Positions 19,281 to 28,875 are shown, numbered from the stretch's first letter. The stretch: 46,196 bases of DNA from Micromonospora sp. HK10 (GCF_000982955.1 NZ_KQ058658.1:1-46196); one strand, 5' to 3'. Translations and numbers: made by a program. The notes: generated by a model not told the origin, from the sequence alone.

Positions 19281-20111
19281 TCACCAGGACGCGGTGCGGC
19301 AGTAGACGTCGCCCGAGTTGGCCTCGTGCGGCAGCGCGGCCAGGTGGGCGGCCACCTCGTCCGCCGGCCGCCAGCCCGGCAGGGCGAGCCGCATCTCGTC
19401 ACCGACGGCGAGGCTGAACCGGGTGAAGCCGAGCCCGGTCAGCCGGTCCAGGCACCGCCCGGCCAGCTCCCGGGCGATGGTGGTGAACTCGAACGACAGC
19501 GCCGGCAGCGGGCGGCTCAGCCCGGCCAGCACGGCGTCCTCGAAGCCCTCCACGTCGATCTTCACGAAGGCCGGTACGCCGTGCGCGGCGATCAGCTCGT
19601 CCAGCGTGGTGGCGGCGACCTCGATCTGGTCGTCCCAGGTCTCGCGCTCCCAGCCACGCGCTCCGGCCGCGGCCCGGACGAACCGGGCCGACGCCGTGGA
19701 GACCGTGGGATTGGCGGAGTTGAGGTGCAGCCGGAGCCGTTCCGGGCGGGCCCCGCAGGCGGCCTCGACCACGGTGACCTGGGCGTCGCGGGCGTAGAGG
19801 GCGCGCAGCGCCCGGGCGCAGAGCGGCTGCGGTTCGACGGCCACCACCCGGGCGCCGAGCCGGCGGAAGCTGCCGAGCCGGTCGCCGACGTGCGCGCCGA
19901 CGTCGAAGACCAGGTCGCCGGGGCGGACCAGGGGGGCGTAGAAGGCGTCCATCGCGGCGTCGCGGGCCGGGTCGCCGTAGTACCGCTCCAGCGAGCCGCG
20001 CAGCTCCGCCAGGGCCGGATCCGTCTTGAGGGCCTCGATCACCCCGTGCTGATCGCCCACCGTTCCGACCGTAGTCGCCCCGGCCCGACCGCGAGCCCGA
20101 TTCGCGTCCAT
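19281..20111 (-). CDS. FkbM-family methyltransferase
   Basis: This protein of about 276 residues shows the FkbM family pattern: DVGAHVGDRLGSFRRLG for SAM binding (about residues 73-89), VVAVEPQP after it, and KIDVEGFEDAVL in the second half. The family O-methylates varied substrates, including sugars and natural products; no substrate is evident here. The ATG at 20111 is my choice; a GTG at 20060 would shorten it by 17 residues and neither has a good ribosome site. It stands alone, bounded by a T-tract terminator, and is divergent from the 2H phosphoesterase gene. Confidence 0.85.
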   Translation of the reverse strand: MDANRARGRAGATTVGTVGDQHGVIEALKTDPALAELRGSLERYYGDPARDAAMDAFYAPLVRPGDLVFDVGAHVGDRLGSFRRLGARVVAVEPQPLCARALRALYARDAQVTVVEAACGARPERLRLHLNSANPTVSTASARFVRAAAGARGWERETWDDQIEVAATTLDELIAAHGVPAFVKIDVEGFEDAVLAGLSRPLPALSFEFTTIARELAGRCLDRLTGLGFTRFSLAVGDEMRLALPGWRPADEVAAHLAALPHEANSGDVYCRTASW

Positions 20112-20226
20112 CCCGGGTCGCATCGGGCCGCACCCGGTGGTCCAGCCTCCTAGGATGCCCTGCGGGTGGAGCCGCCGGTCACGAAACCCGCTGGACCGTG
20201 TCCGACGATGACCGGAGGCTGGGCCG

Positions 20227-20754
20227 ATGAAGCCCACCGAGACCGCCCTGATCGTCGTCGTGCCCGAGGCCGAGCCGGCGGTGGGACGCTTCCGGTCCGC
20301 CCTCGACGTGGCGGCCGGTTGGGGAGTGCCCGCGCATGTGACCGTGCTCTACCCGTTCCTGCCCCCGGATCGGATCACCGACGAGGTGATCACCGACCTG
20401 GACCGGATCTGCGCGGCCACCCCGTGCGGCGAGGTGTCGTTCGCGGAGGTGAAGTGGTTCGGGGACACGGTCGTCTGGCTCGCGCCGGACCCGGACGACG
20501 TGTTTCGCCACCTCACCGCGGCCGTGTGGCGGCGGTTCCCGGAGGCGGCGCCCTATGGCGGCGCCCATGCCGAGCCCGTACCGCACCTGACCATCGGGCA
20601 TGACGCCCCGAAGCAGGTGCTGGCGCAGGCCGCCGAGGCGGTCGCCGGCCGGCTGCCGATCCGCACCACCGTCGACACGGTCCGGCTCATCGCCGGAACG
20701 GCGGCGCCCGACTCCTGGCGCACCCGGCACGAGTTCGCGTTCGGCCGGGGATAG
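20227..20754 (+). CDS. 2H phosphoesterase, 2'-5' RNA ligase-like family
   Basis: The 175-residue protein has the two HxT motifs of the 2H superfamily, H37-V-T39 and H120-L-T122, which form the catalytic centre of 2',3'-cyclic phosphodiesterases and 2'-5' RNA ligases. The length suits a single-domain member. A CCGGAGG ribosome site precedes the ATG, and a TAGGAT box at 20151-20156 is a plausible -10. The substrate is unknown; nucleotide or RNA cyclic phosphates are the usual ones. Confidence 0.87.
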   Translation: MKPTETALIVVVPEAEPAVGRFRSALDVAAGWGVPAHVTVLYPFLPPDRITDEVITDLDRICAATPCGEVSFAEVKWFGDTVVWLAPDPDDVFRHLTAAVWRRFPEAAPYGGAHAEPVPHLTIGHDAPKQVLAQAAEAVAGRLPIRTTVDTVRLIAGTAAPDSWRTRHEFAFGRG

Positions 20755-20764
20755 CCCGGCCGGG

Positions 20765-21721
20765 TCAGCCGTACAGGGTGCGCCGCGGGGCGACGCCGAA
20801 GGTGGCCCGGTAGCGGGCGGTGAACCGGCTGTGGCTGAGGAAGCCCCAGCGCAGGGCGATGCCGGCCACGGTTTCCCGGCCCGGGTCGGCGACCTGCAGC
20901 TCCCGGTGGGCGCGCCGCAGCCGGATGTCCCGCAGGTAGGCCATCGGGGTGGTGTCCAGGTGCCGGCGGAAGGCCAGTTGCAGGGCGCGCGGTGAGACCC
21001 GGGCCGCCGCGGCCACCTGGGCGACGCTGACGTCCAGGTGGGCGTGCTCCTCCAGGTAGGCGACGGCGCGGCGGAGGGTGGCGCCGCCGGCGTCCGCGGT
21101 GTCCCGCCGCGTGGCCGGGGGCGGGCTCGCGTCGCAGAGGGCCAGGGCCGAGGCGGCCAGCAGCCGGGCGGTGGCGCCCATCACCAGTGGGCTGCGCAGG
21201 GCGTCCGGTTCGGACAGCAGGGCCCGGCGGACGTAGGCGGTGGTGGTCCGCCAGTGCCGGGCCAGGTGGGGCGGGGCCGCGCCGAGATCGGCGTTGCGCA
21301 CCGCGTCGGCGGTTGCGTCCTCGCCGCTGACCTCGGCGAGCAGGGCGAGGTCGAGGACGCAGAGGGCCACCCGGCCGGGTCGCCAGTCCACTGTGCACGG
21401 CTGCTGCGGCCGGCTCACCACGTGCACGTCGCCGGGCAGGTAGCGGACCGCCTCGCCGTCGCGGGTCCGGTTGACCTCGCCGGTGAGTGGTTCGCAGACG
21501 ACCAGGGTGTCGAGGCCGTCGATGCCGACCGTCAGGTCGGTGGACTGGCTGAGGTCGTCGAGGCGGACCAGGCCGAGGTCGGTGCGCCAGTGGGTGAGCC
21601 GGTAGTCGCCGTCGCGGGCGCGCAGGCGTAACCGGGTGCCGTACGTGGTGGCGAGATGGTGGTGGATGTCGTCGGGGTCTCGGCTGTCGAATTGGTGCGT
21701 CGCCGGTGCCAGGGTCCTCAC
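20765..21721 (-). CDS. AraC-family transcriptional regulator
   Basis: This 318-residue regulator has a variable N-terminal domain (about 1-190) and a C-terminal AraC double helix-turn-helix (about 220-318) with DVSVAQVAAAARVSPRALQLAFRRH and the GFLSHSRFTARYRATFGVAP signature. The GTG start at 21721 has a CCGGAGG site upstream. The N-terminus resembles AraC-binding-like domains of catabolic regulators. No adjacent catabolic gene gives its target. Confidence 0.9.
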   Translation of the reverse strand: MRTLAPATHQFDSRDPDDIHHHLATTYGTRLRLRARDGDYRLTHWRTDLGLVRLDDLSQSTDLTVGIDGLDTLVVCEPLTGEVNRTRDGEAVRYLPGDVHVVSRPQQPCTVDWRPGRVALCVLDLALLAEVSGEDATADAVRNADLGAAPPHLARHWRTTTAYVRRALLSEPDALRSPLVMGATARLLAASALALCDASPPPATRRDTADAGGATLRRAVAYLEEHAHLDVSVAQVAAAARVSPRALQLAFRRHLDTTPMAYLRDIRLRRAHRELQVADPGRETVAGIALRWGFLSHSRFTARYRATFGVAPRRTLYG

Positions 21722-21777
21722 TCCGCCTCCGGATGCCGGTGTCTCGAGGGCGCTGGGACGATTGGTGGTGGCGAGCG

Positions 21778-21795
21778 ATTCCCGTTGCTGGGAAT
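21778..21795. promoter_or_regulatory. Inverted repeat ATTCCC-N6-GGGAAT upstream of the araC-type gene
   Basis: Six-base arms with a 6-base spacer lie 57 bases before the regulator start; with one mismatch per arm the repeat extends to 9 bases (GCGATTCCC / GGGAATAGC). It may be an operator or a leader hairpin. Confidence 0.3.
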
Positions 21796-21987
21796 AGCGC
21801 CGAGGTGGATTGTATGCGTGACTGACTGATCACACAGCCAGTTCCGGGTCTGATTCGCATTTGGACTAACGGCCCGCGTGTCAGGTACTAGATCGCGTCG
21901 GCGGGGCCCGTGGATCATGCGGGGACGGGTTGCCGATTCCGGTCGCCGGGAGGGCAACGGGTCGACGGTGTGGGGAGGGGGACCGCG

Positions 21988-22638
21988 GTGGACACCAGGA
22001 CCGCCAGGCAGATCGGGAACGCGGCGGCGAGCGAGGCCGTGCGGCGGGCGACACGGGACGACCGGCTGCGCGGCCGGATGGCGGAGCGAACACCGGTGTG
22101 GGAGTCGTGCCTGCGCGACCTGCTCGCCGAGGTCCTCGTGGCCGACGTGGCGCCGGTGCCCGAGCGACTGCTGCTGCTCTGCCGGCAGAGCCGGCTGAGC
22201 CGGGACGCCTTCGACGCGCTCGGCCACCATCTGCTCAGCGCGTTGCTGCCGCACCGGGTCGGCGCGGACGCGTTGATCCGGGTCGGCGCGCTGCTCGGCA
22301 CCGTGCGGGGACGGCTGCACCCGGCCGGCCCGGCCCGCAACGGGCGCCGGGTGACGACCGGCGCGCCGGCGGGCAACGCCGCCGCCCGCCGGTACACGGC
22401 CTCCCGTCCTCCCGAGCACCTGCCCACCCCGCCGGGGTGGTTCTGCACCGGGTGCGGTGCCGCGTGGCCCTGCCCGACCAAGCAGAGCCAGTTGCTGGTG
22501 GAGTTCGGTGGGGCGAGCGCGGGCCTGGCGGTCTACCTCGGCGCGTGCCTGGTCGCCGCGGTGCAGGACCTGCCGGCGCTCTCCCTGGCCCAGGCCCGCG
22601 AGCGGTTCCTGGGCTGGCTGCCCCGTACCCGGTTCTGA
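21988..22638 (+). CDS. Protein of unknown function with a WxCxxCxxxWPC motif
   Basis: The frame gives 216 residues from a GTG at 21988 with GGGGAGGGGGA just upstream. It begins with an Arg-rich helical region (about 1-120) of mostly charged and Leu-rich helices, then a short basic/Pro linker, then W-F-C-x-x-C-x-x-x-W-P-C near residues 150-162, which could bind zinc. Short proteins with a WxCxxCxxxWPC motif occur widely in actinomycetes, but I know of no function. The C-terminus is hydrophobic. Its stop is 6 bases from the stop of the convergent siderophore ATPase gene. Confidence 0.7.
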   Translation: MDTRTARQIGNAAASEAVRRATRDDRLRGRMAERTPVWESCLRDLLAEVLVADVAPVPERLLLLCRQSRLSRDAFDALGHHLLSALLPHRVGADALIRVGALLGTVRGRLHPAGPARNGRRVTTGAPAGNAAARRYTASRPPEHLPTPPGWFCTGCGAAWPCPTKQSQLLVEFGGASAGLAVYLGACLVAAVQDLPALSLAQARERFLGWLPRTRF

Positions 22639-22644
22639 CCGGCC

Positions 22645-23487
22645 TCAGCCGGCTGCCGGCGTGGCCCGGCGGGCGGCCGGCAGCACCAGCGGGGCACCGG
22701 TCTCCGGGTCCTCGATGACCCGGCAGGGCAGCCCGAAGACCTCCTGCACCAGCTCGGCGGTGACGATCCGGCGCGGATCGCCGGCGGCGACCACCCGCCC
22801 GTCGCGCATCGCCACCAGATGGGTGGCGTAGCGGGCCGCCTGGTGCAGGTCGTGCAGCACGGCGACCAGGGTGCGGCCCTGCTCCTCGTGCAGCCGGGCG
22901 CACAGGTCCAGCACCTCCACCTGGTGGGCGATGTCCAGATAGGTGGTCGGCTCGTCGAGCAGCAGCAGCGGGGTCTGCTGGGCCAGCGCCATGGCGATCC
23001 AGACCCGTTGCCGTTGCCCGCCGGAGAGTTCGTCGACCGGGCGGTCGGCCAGCTCCGCGACCCCGGTGTCGGCCATCGCCCCGGCGACCACCCGCTCGTC
23101 CTCGCGGGACCACTGGCGCAGCAGGCCCTGGTGCGGGTAGCGGCCGCGGGCGACCAGCTCGGCCACGGTGAGGCCGTCCGGCGCGACCGCGGACTGGGGC
23201 AGGAGCCCGAGGGTACGGGCGACCTGGCGGGCCGGCCGGCGGTGGATGTCGGCGCCGTCGAGCAGCACCGTGCCACGGGTGGGCCGCAACAGCCTGGCCA
23301 GCGCCCGCAGCAGGGTCGACTTGCCGCACGCGTTCGGGCCGATGATCACGGTGAACGAGCCGTCCGGCACCGCCACGGTGAGGTCCTCGGCGACGATGCG
23401 CCGGTCGTACGCGAGGGTCAGCGCCGTGCCGACCAGCCGGCTGTCCGGTCCCATCCGGGCGGTGTCCTTCCGATCCGGGCCGGTCAT
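22645..23487 (-). CDS. Ferric-siderophore ABC transporter ATPase
   Basis: The 280-residue ATPase has Walker [10 protein letters not shown] (50-58), signature LSGGQRQR and Walker [13 protein letters not shown] followed by H-HDLHQA, the pattern of FecE/FepC iron-siderophore ATPases. Its ATG overlaps the stop of the second permease gene (ATGA). It ends the leftward half of the iron locus controlled by the box at 25584. Confidence 0.93.
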   Translation of the reverse strand: MTGPDRKDTARMGPDSRLVGTALTLAYDRRIVAEDLTVAVPDGSFTVIIGPNACGKSTLLRALARLLRPTRGTVLLDGADIHRRPARQVARTLGLLPQSAVAPDGLTVAELVARGRYPHQGLLRQWSREDERVVAGAMADTGVAELADRPVDELSGGQRQRVWIAMALAQQTPLLLLDEPTTYLDIAHQVEVLDLCARLHEEQGRTLVAVLHDLHQAARYATHLVAMRDGRVVAAGDPRRIVTAELVQEVFGLPCRVIEDPETGAPLVLPAARRATPAAG

Positions 23488-24509
23488 CGCCGGCCTCCTC
23501 GTTCGCCGGCGAGCAGCCAGGCCAGGTAGCCGCCGCCGAGCACGCCGGTGACCACACCGACGGGCAGTTGGTGGCCGGCGACCGCGTGCTGGGCGAGCTG
23601 ATCGGCGGCGACCAGCAGCGCGGCGCCGAGGGCGGCCGCCGGCAGCAGATTGGGGCCGGGGGCGCGGGTGAGCCGGCGGGCCAGGTGCGGGGCGGTCAGC
23701 GCGAGGAACGACACCGGGCCGGCGGCCGCCGCGGCCAGCGAGACCAGCAGCACCGCGGTGCCGAGGGCGGCGGCGCGGACCCGGCGGACCGGCACGCCCA
23801 GCGCCGCGGCGCTGTCGTCGCCCATCTCCAGCAGCCGCAGCGCCGGGGCGCGGGCCAGCAGCACGACCGGCACCAGCACGGCCAGCGCGCCGAGCACCGG
23901 CAGGGCGTTGGCCCAGCCGCGGCCGTCCAGGCTGCCGGTGATCCAGAGGGTGGCCCGCGCCGCGTCCATCAGCGGGGCGCGGGTGAGCAGCCAGCCGTTG
24001 ACGCCGGTGAGGATGGCGGTCACCCCGATGCCCACCAGGACCAGCCGGTGACCGCCCACTCCGGAGCGTCCGGCCAGGGCGTAGAGCAGCGCGCCGGTGA
24101 GCGTGCCGCCGACGGCCGCCGCCCCGGCCAGGGCGACGCTGCTGCCGCCGGCCACCACCACGACCAGCGCGCCGGTGGCCGCGCCGGAGGTGACGCCGAG
24201 GACGTCCGGGCTGCCCAGCGGGTTGCGGGTCAGGGACTGGAAGACCGCGCCGGCCAGGCCCAGCGCGGCGCCCACCGCGAGGGCCGTGACGAGCCGGGGC
24301 AGGCGCAGCTCGGTGACGATGAACCGGTCGGCGGGGTTGCCGCCGCCGACCAGCACGCGGAGCACGTCGCGCGCGGCGATCGGGTAGTCGCCGGCGCCGA
24401 TGGCGAACACGCCGAGGGTGAGGGCGAGCAGGACGCCGGCGCTGCCGACGACGAGCGCCCGGGGGTGCAGGCGCAGTGACAGCCCGCCGGGCAGGCGCAG
24501 CACGATCAC
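23484..24509 (-). CDS. FecCD-type siderophore permease (second)
   Basis: This 341-residue permease has about nine to ten hydrophobic helices and the FecCD landmarks [21 protein letters not shown], followed by [20 protein letters not shown]. The C-terminal PHLARRL segment is typical. The GTG start at 24509 overlaps the stop of the first permease by four bases (GTGA), so the two are coupled. It pairs with that protein as the transmembrane heterodimer. Confidence 0.92.
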   Translation of the reverse strand: MIVLRLPGGLSLRLHPRALVVGSAGVLLALTLGVFAIGAGDYPIAARDVLRVLVGGGNPADRFIVTELRLPRLVTALAVGAALGLAGAVFQSLTRNPLGSPDVLGVTSGAATGALVVVVAGGSSVALAGAAAVGGTLTGALLYALAGRSGVGGHRLVLVGIGVTAILTGVNGWLLTRAPLMDAARATLWITGSLDGRGWANALPVLGALAVLVPVVLLARAPALRLLEMGDDSAAALGVPVRRVRAAALGTAVLLVSLAAAAAGPVSFLALTAPHLARRLTRAPGPNLLPAAALGAALLVAADQLAQHAVAGHQLPVGVVTGVLGGGYLAWLLAGERGGRR

Positions 24510-25546
24510 GGGCGGGCCACCCGTCCACGGCGGACCAGGTAGAGGAAGAGCGGACCGCCGAGCACGGCGGTGACCAGGCCGACCTGGAGTTCGCCGGGGC
24601 GGCCCAGCAGCCGCCCGGCCACGTCGGCGGTGAGCAGCAGCACCGGCGCGAAGATCGCGCACCAGGGCAGCAGCCGGCGCGGGTCCGGGCCGGTGAACGC
24701 GCGCACCAGGTGCGGGGCGAGCAACCCGACGAAGACGATCGGGCCGCAGGCGGCGGTGGCCGCCCCGCAGAGCAGGGTGACCGCCGCGACGACGGCGGCG
24801 CGGACCAGGCCGGGTCGGGCGCCGAGGGCGCGGGCCGGGTCGTCGCCGAGGGCGAGGGCACCCAGCGGGCGGGCCGCGGCGAGGGCGAGCAGCAGGCCGG
24901 CCAGGATGAAGGGGAGCAGGGCGGGCACGGTGTCGGTGCGCGCGCCGGCCAGCGAGCCGACGGTCCAGAACCGCAGCCGCTCCAGCGAGGTGCTGTCCAC
25001 CAGCATCACGGCGCTGACGTAGGAGTAGAGGGCCGCGTTGAGCGCCGCGCCGGCGAGGGCCATCCGGGCCGGGGTGGCCTGCCGCCCGCCGCCGACGGCC
25101 TGCACGGCGACCGTGACCAGGGCGGCGCCGAGCAGCGCGTACCACACCTGGTGGTCCAGGGCGGTGACGCCGAACAGGACGGTGGCGGTGGCCACCGCGG
25201 CCGAGGCGCCGGCGTTGATGCCGAGCAGGCCCGGGTCGGCCAACGGATTGCGGGTGAGCACCTGCATGGCGGCGCCGGCCACGCCGAGGGCGGCCCCGGC
25301 GGCGAGGCCGAGCAGGGTGCGGGGCAGCCGCATCCGGTGCACCACGGCGTAGTCGGCGGCGGCCGGGTCGGTGAGGCCCTGCCACACCTCGCTGAGGCTG
25401 AGCGGTTTCGCGCCGACGGCGACGCTGAGCACCGCCACCGCGCCGAGCAGGAGCAGGCCCAGCAGCAGGCCGGCGCCGCGCCAGCGGCGACGCCGGGACG
25501 CCGGGCCGGCGACGGTGGCGGGTGGGATGGGTGCGATGACGTACAG
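24506..25546 (-). CDS. FecCD-type siderophore permease (first), probable CTG start
   Basis: The permease carries [21 protein letters not shown], then [18 protein letters not shown] and PHLVRAFTG, all typical of FecCD. The first in-frame ATG/GTG/TTG codon (GTG 25438) would remove most of the first membrane helix ([15 protein letters not shown]). The frame is closed by a stop at 25589-25591 and holds no ATG, GTG or TTG upstream of 25438, so initiation must use a rarer codon. CTG at 25546, six bases after CGGAG, gives 346 residues with a normal N-terminus ([14 protein letters not shown]). This start is inference. The iron box lies 38 bases upstream. Confidence 0.85.
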   Translation of the reverse strand: MYVIAPIPPATVAGPASRRRRWRGAGLLLGLLLLGAVAVLSVAVGAKPLSLSEVWQGLTDPAAADYAVVHRMRLPRTLLGLAAGAALGVAGAAMQVLTRNPLADPGLLGINAGASAAVATATVLFGVTALDHQVWYALLGAALVTVAVQAVGGGRQATPARMALAGAALNAALYSYVSAVMLVDSTSLERLRFWTVGSLAGARTDTVPALLPFILAGLLLALAAARPLGALALGDDPARALGARPGLVRAAVVAAVTLLCGAATAACGPIVFVGLLAPHLVRAFTGPDPRRLLPWCAIFAPVLLLTADVAGRLLGRPGELQVGLVTAVLGGPLFLYLVRRGRVARP

Positions 25547-25583
25547 GGTGGGCTCCGGGGCGGTGAACAGGCTTGACAGGCAG

Positions 25584-25602
25584 TTAGGTTAGGTTAACCT
25601 AA
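25584..25602. promoter_or_regulatory. IdeR/DmdR-type iron box
   Basis: TTAGGTTAGGTTAACCTAA differs by only two bases from the TTAGGTTAGSCTAACCTAA consensus of DtxR/IdeR/DmdR sites. It lies centrally between the divergent permease and binding-protein genes, so iron-loaded repressor would shut both arms of the uptake locus. Confidence 0.92.
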
Positions 25603-25646
25603 GCCCGCTGTCCATGGTCATCCGACCCGTACCGAAAGACGACACC

Positions 25647-26681
25647 ATGCCCGAGACCCTGTCCGGCCGCCGCCTCACCCGCCGTGGCCTGCTCGCCGCC
25701 GGCGGTGCCGCCGGCCTCGCCGCCCTGCTCGCCGGCTGCGGTGGCGACGGCGACACCGCCACCGGCACCGCCGCCACCGGCGGCCCCTGGTCCTTCACCG
25801 ACGACCGCCCGGAGAAGGTCGACGCCGCCAGCCGGCCGGCACGGATCGTCGCCTTCACCGGGGTGGCCGCCGCGCTGGTCGACTTCGGGGTGGACAAGCA
25901 GATCGTCGGCGTCTTCGGCGAGACCAAGAAGGCCGACGGCAGCAAGGAGCCGCAGGCCGGCGACCTCGACGTGGAGAGCGTCGAGATCCTCGGCAACGCG
26001 TGGGGCGAGTTCAACCTGGAGAAGTACGCCGGGCTGCGCCCCGACCTGCTGGTCACCCACATGTACGACCCGGGTGCGCTCTGGTACGTGCCGGACGAGA
26101 GCAAGGCCAAGATCCTGCCGCTCGCGCCGAGCGTCGCCATCACCACCGCCCGGGTGCCGATGACCCGACCGATCGAGCGCTACGCCGAACTCGCCCGCTC
26201 GCTCGGCGCCGACCTGTCCGCCAAGAAGGTCACCGACGCGAAGGCCCGCTTCACCGCGGCCGCCGACGCCGTCCGGGCGGCCGTCAAGGCCAACCCGGGG
26301 ATCAAGGTGATGGCCGCCTCCGGCAGCCCCGACCTGTTCTACGTCTCCAACCCGAAGGTCAGCACCGACCTGATGTACTTCGCCGAACTCGGCGTCGACC
26401 TGGTGCTGCCGACCAAGCTCGAACAGGGGGACTACTTCGAGGCGCTGAGCTGGGAGAACACCGGCAAGTTCCCGGCCGACCTGATCCTGCTCGACAACCG
26501 ACCCACCGCCCTGCAGCCCAAGGACCTGGCCGCGAAGCCGACCTGGGCGCAACTGCCCGCGGTCAAGGCCAACCAGGTCACCCCGTGGGACGCGGTGCCC
26601 CGCTTCTCGTACGCCGGCGCCGCCCCGCTGCTGGAGAGCCTGGCCACCGCGATCCGCGGGGCGAAGAAGGTCACCTCGTGA
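25647..26681 (+). CDS. Ferric-siderophore-binding lipoprotein
   Basis: This 344-residue periplasmic-type binding protein (class III, FepB/FecB-like) captures ferric siderophore for the permeases. The N-terminus shows LTRRGLLAAGG, a twin-arginine signal, leading to the lipobox LAGC, so it is probably a Tat-exported lipoprotein. PARIVAFTGVAAALVDFG and GLRPDLLVTH are landmarks of the family. I chose ATG 25647; an ATG at 25614 would add 11 residues before the signal and lies just after the iron box. It overlaps the reductase gene by four bases. Confidence 0.92.
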   Translation: MPETLSGRRLTRRGLLAAGGAAGLAALLAGCGGDGDTATGTAATGGPWSFTDDRPEKVDAASRPARIVAFTGVAAALVDFGVDKQIVGVFGETKKADGSKEPQAGDLDVESVEILGNAWGEFNLEKYAGLRPDLLVTHMYDPGALWYVPDESKAKILPLAPSVAITTARVPMTRPIERYAELARSLGADLSAKKVTDAKARFTAAADAVRAAVKANPGIKVMAASGSPDLFYVSNPKVSTDLMYFAELGVDLVLPTKLEQGDYFEALSWENTGKFPADLILLDNRPTALQPKDLAAKPTWAQLPAVKANQVTPWDAVPRFSYAGAAPLLESLATAIRGAKKVTS

Positions 26682-27511
26682 GCACGGCCGTCGCGCTGCG
26701 GTACCGGTTCTACGCGGCCCGGGTGCGCGCCGTCCGCCCGGTCGGCGCCTCCCTGGTCCGGGTCACCTTCGGCGGCGAGGACCTGGTCGACTTCGCCGGC
26801 GGCGGGCGGGACCAGAGCGTCTCGCTCTTCCTGCCGCACCCCGGGCAGGCCGCCCCGGTCGTGCCGGTCGAAGCCGGGGACAACTGGCACCCGGCCTGGC
26901 GTGCCCTGGACCCGCAGGTGCGGGCGGTGATGCGCTCGTACACCATCCGGGCGCAGCGCCCGGAGCGCGGCGAGCTGGACATCGACTTCGTCCGGCACGG
27001 CGACACCGGCCCGGCCACCCGCTGGGCCGGGCGGGCCGCTGCCGGCGATCCGGTGCTGATCCTCGGCCCGGCCGTGCCGGACGAGCGCAGCGTCCGCTTC
27101 CAGCCGCCGGCCGGCACCGACGGGGTGCTGCTGGTCGCCGACGAGACGGCGCTGCCGGCGGTCGGTGCCATCCTCGACTGGCTGCCCGCCGGCACCCCGG
27201 TCCGCGGGCTCGTCGAGGTGCCCGAGCCCGGCGACATCCAACCGCTGCCCACCGAGGCGCGTGCCGAGGTGACCTGGCTGGTCCGCGGCGCCACCGCCCC
27301 CGCCGGGGCGTTGCTGCCCGACGCGCTGCGCGCCACCCGGCTGCCCGGCGCCAACCCGTACACGTGGCTGGCCGGCGAGGCCGGCATGGTGCGCGCCGCG
27401 CGCCGGCACCTGGTCGGTGAGCGCGGCCTGGACCGCCGCCGGATCACCTTCGCCGGTTACTGGCGGCGCGGCGCGTCCGAGGACGACCTGCGCGCCGAGG
27501 CCGGCGCCTGA
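26678..27511 (+). CDS. Siderophore-interacting protein, FAD-dependent ferric reductase
   Basis: The 277-residue cytoplasmic flavoprotein should reduce ferric siderophore to release iron. SIP family features are RSYTIRAQRPERGELDIDFV near residues 87-106, GPATRWAGRAAAGD after it, and a C-terminal YTWLAGEAGMVRAARR followed by ITFAGYWRRG. The GTG start overlaps the stop of the binding-protein gene (GTGA), making a coupled pair under the iron box. Confidence 0.93.
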   Translation: MSTAVALRYRFYAARVRAVRPVGASLVRVTFGGEDLVDFAGGGRDQSVSLFLPHPGQAAPVVPVEAGDNWHPAWRALDPQVRAVMRSYTIRAQRPERGELDIDFVRHGDTGPATRWAGRAAAGDPVLILGPAVPDERSVRFQPPAGTDGVLLVADETALPAVGAILDWLPAGTPVRGLVEVPEPGDIQPLPTEARAEVTWLVRGATAPAGALLPDALRATRLPGANPYTWLAGEAGMVRAARRHLVGERGLDRRRITFAGYWRRGASEDDLRAEAGA

Positions 27512-27624
27512 CCCTCGGCCGGAACCGGCCACGGCCGGGACTACCCGTGCGGTGGGTGGGTAGAGCGGGGCGTGACCGCGCCCGAGCCGCCGCGCCGGTG
27601 CCGCCCGGACCGCCCGGTGGCGCC

Positions 27625-28710
27625 GTGAGCAAGGCTGCGACGGCCACCGGGCGGGAGCTGCGGGAGGCGTACGAGCGGCTGCGCCGGTACTTCATCGTGG
27701 CCCTCCAGGCCGGGGTGGCGGCCGGGCTGTCCTGGTATGTCGCCCACACCCTGCTGCACAACCCCCAGCCGCTGTTCGCGCCCGCCGCCGCGGTCGGCAC
27801 CATCGCCGCGGCCATCGGCAACCGGGTCCGCCGCACCGCCGAGCTGCTCGCCGGGGTGATCGTCGGCGTGCTCATCGGCGACCTGATCATCCAGGTGATC
27901 GGCAACGGGCCGGTGCAGACCGGGCTGGTCGTCGCGCTGGCCATCTCGGCGGCGGTGGCGTTCCGGGGCAGCGGGGCGGTGATGGTGCAGGCCGGCAGCA
28001 CGGCCGTGCTGCTCGGCACGGTCGAGCCGAACGCGCCGGACCTCGCCGTGCCGCGTACGGCGAACGCGCTGGTCGGCGGTGGGGTGGCGGTGGTGGTGGC
28101 GCTGTTGCTGCTGCCGCTGAATCCGGTGCGGGTGGTGCACCGCGCGGCGGGTCCCACCCTCGACCTCTTCGCCGACCAGCTGACCCGCACCGCGCAGGCC
28201 CTCGTCGCCGCCGACGGCGGGCAGGCCGACGCGGCGCTGCAACGCCTCCAGGCCGCCGAGGCGGAGCGGCGGCAGACCACCGAGATCGTCGCGGCGGCGG
28301 CGGAGGTGGCGTCGCTGTCTCCCTGGCGGCGGCGCAACCGCTCCCGGCTGCGCCGCTACCAGCACGCCGCCAGCCACCTGGAGCTGGCCTTCACCAACAG
28401 CCGCAACATGGTCCGCCGGGCGGTCGCGTTGCTCGACACCGGGGAGCCGGTCCCACCCGAGCTGCCGGCCGCGATCGAGACCTTCGGGCAGTCACTGCGG
28501 CTGCTGCACCGGGACTTCCTGGCCGGCCGGGATCCGGCGCTCGCCCGGGCCCGGGCGCTGCACGCGGTCGAGCAGGCACGCCGGGCCCGGGCCCGGGGGC
28601 TCGGCTTCTCCGGCACGATCGTCGTCTCGCAGATCTTCATCGTGGCCAACGAACTGCTCCAGGCGTCCGGGCTGAGCAAGCCCGAGGCGGACCGGTTTAC
28701 CGGCCGCTGA
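27625..28710 (+). CDS. FUSC-like aromatic acid exporter family membrane protein
   Basis: The 361-residue protein has an N-terminal membrane domain with about six helices (residues 25-180), including the FAPAAAVGTIAA and NRVRRTAELLAGVIVGVLIGD segments typical of the FUSC/DUF939 family, then a long helical cytoplasmic region (about 185-340). Family members are proposed exporters of aromatic acids and related compounds. The start is uncertain: GTG 27625 gives the normal family N-terminus, while GTG 27547 would add 26 low-complexity residues. A role in siderophore export, suggested by the neighbouring iron genes, is speculative. Confidence 0.78.
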   Translation: MSKAATATGRELREAYERLRRYFIVALQAGVAAGLSWYVAHTLLHNPQPLFAPAAAVGTIAAAIGNRVRRTAELLAGVIVGVLIGDLIIQVIGNGPVQTGLVVALAISAAVAFRGSGAVMVQAGSTAVLLGTVEPNAPDLAVPRTANALVGGGVAVVVALLLLPLNPVRVVHRAAGPTLDLFADQLTRTAQALVAADGGQADAALQRLQAAEAERRQTTEIVAAAAEVASLSPWRRRNRSRLRRYQHAASHLELAFTNSRNMVRRAVALLDTGEPVPPELPAAIETFGQSLRLLHRDFLAGRDPALARARALHAVEQARRARARGLGFSGTIVVSQIFIVANELLQASGLSKPEADRFTGR

Positions 28711-28761
28711 CCGCCGGCCGCCCGCCGCGGCGCGGATCGGCGGGTTCGCCCGCCGCCTGGA

Positions 28762-28837
28762 TGATCAACTCCGGCTGCGGCAAAGCGGCCTTTCAGGGGC
28801 TCCGGACACCACCACCTGCCGCAACCGGGGTTGATCA
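28762..28837. repeat. Long imperfect inverted repeat with TGATCAAC termini
   Basis: Twenty-one-base arms (28762-28782 and 28817-28837) match at 19 positions, starting TGATCAAC and ending TGCGGCA toward a 34-base loop. It lies between convergent genes ending at 28710 and 28876. It could act as a bidirectional terminator or be a REP/MITE-like dispersed element. The rest of this 165-base gap shows nothing else. Confidence 0.65.
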
Positions 28838-28875
28838 AATGGGCCTCGACCCCGCAGCGAGACGGCGCGGTCCGC

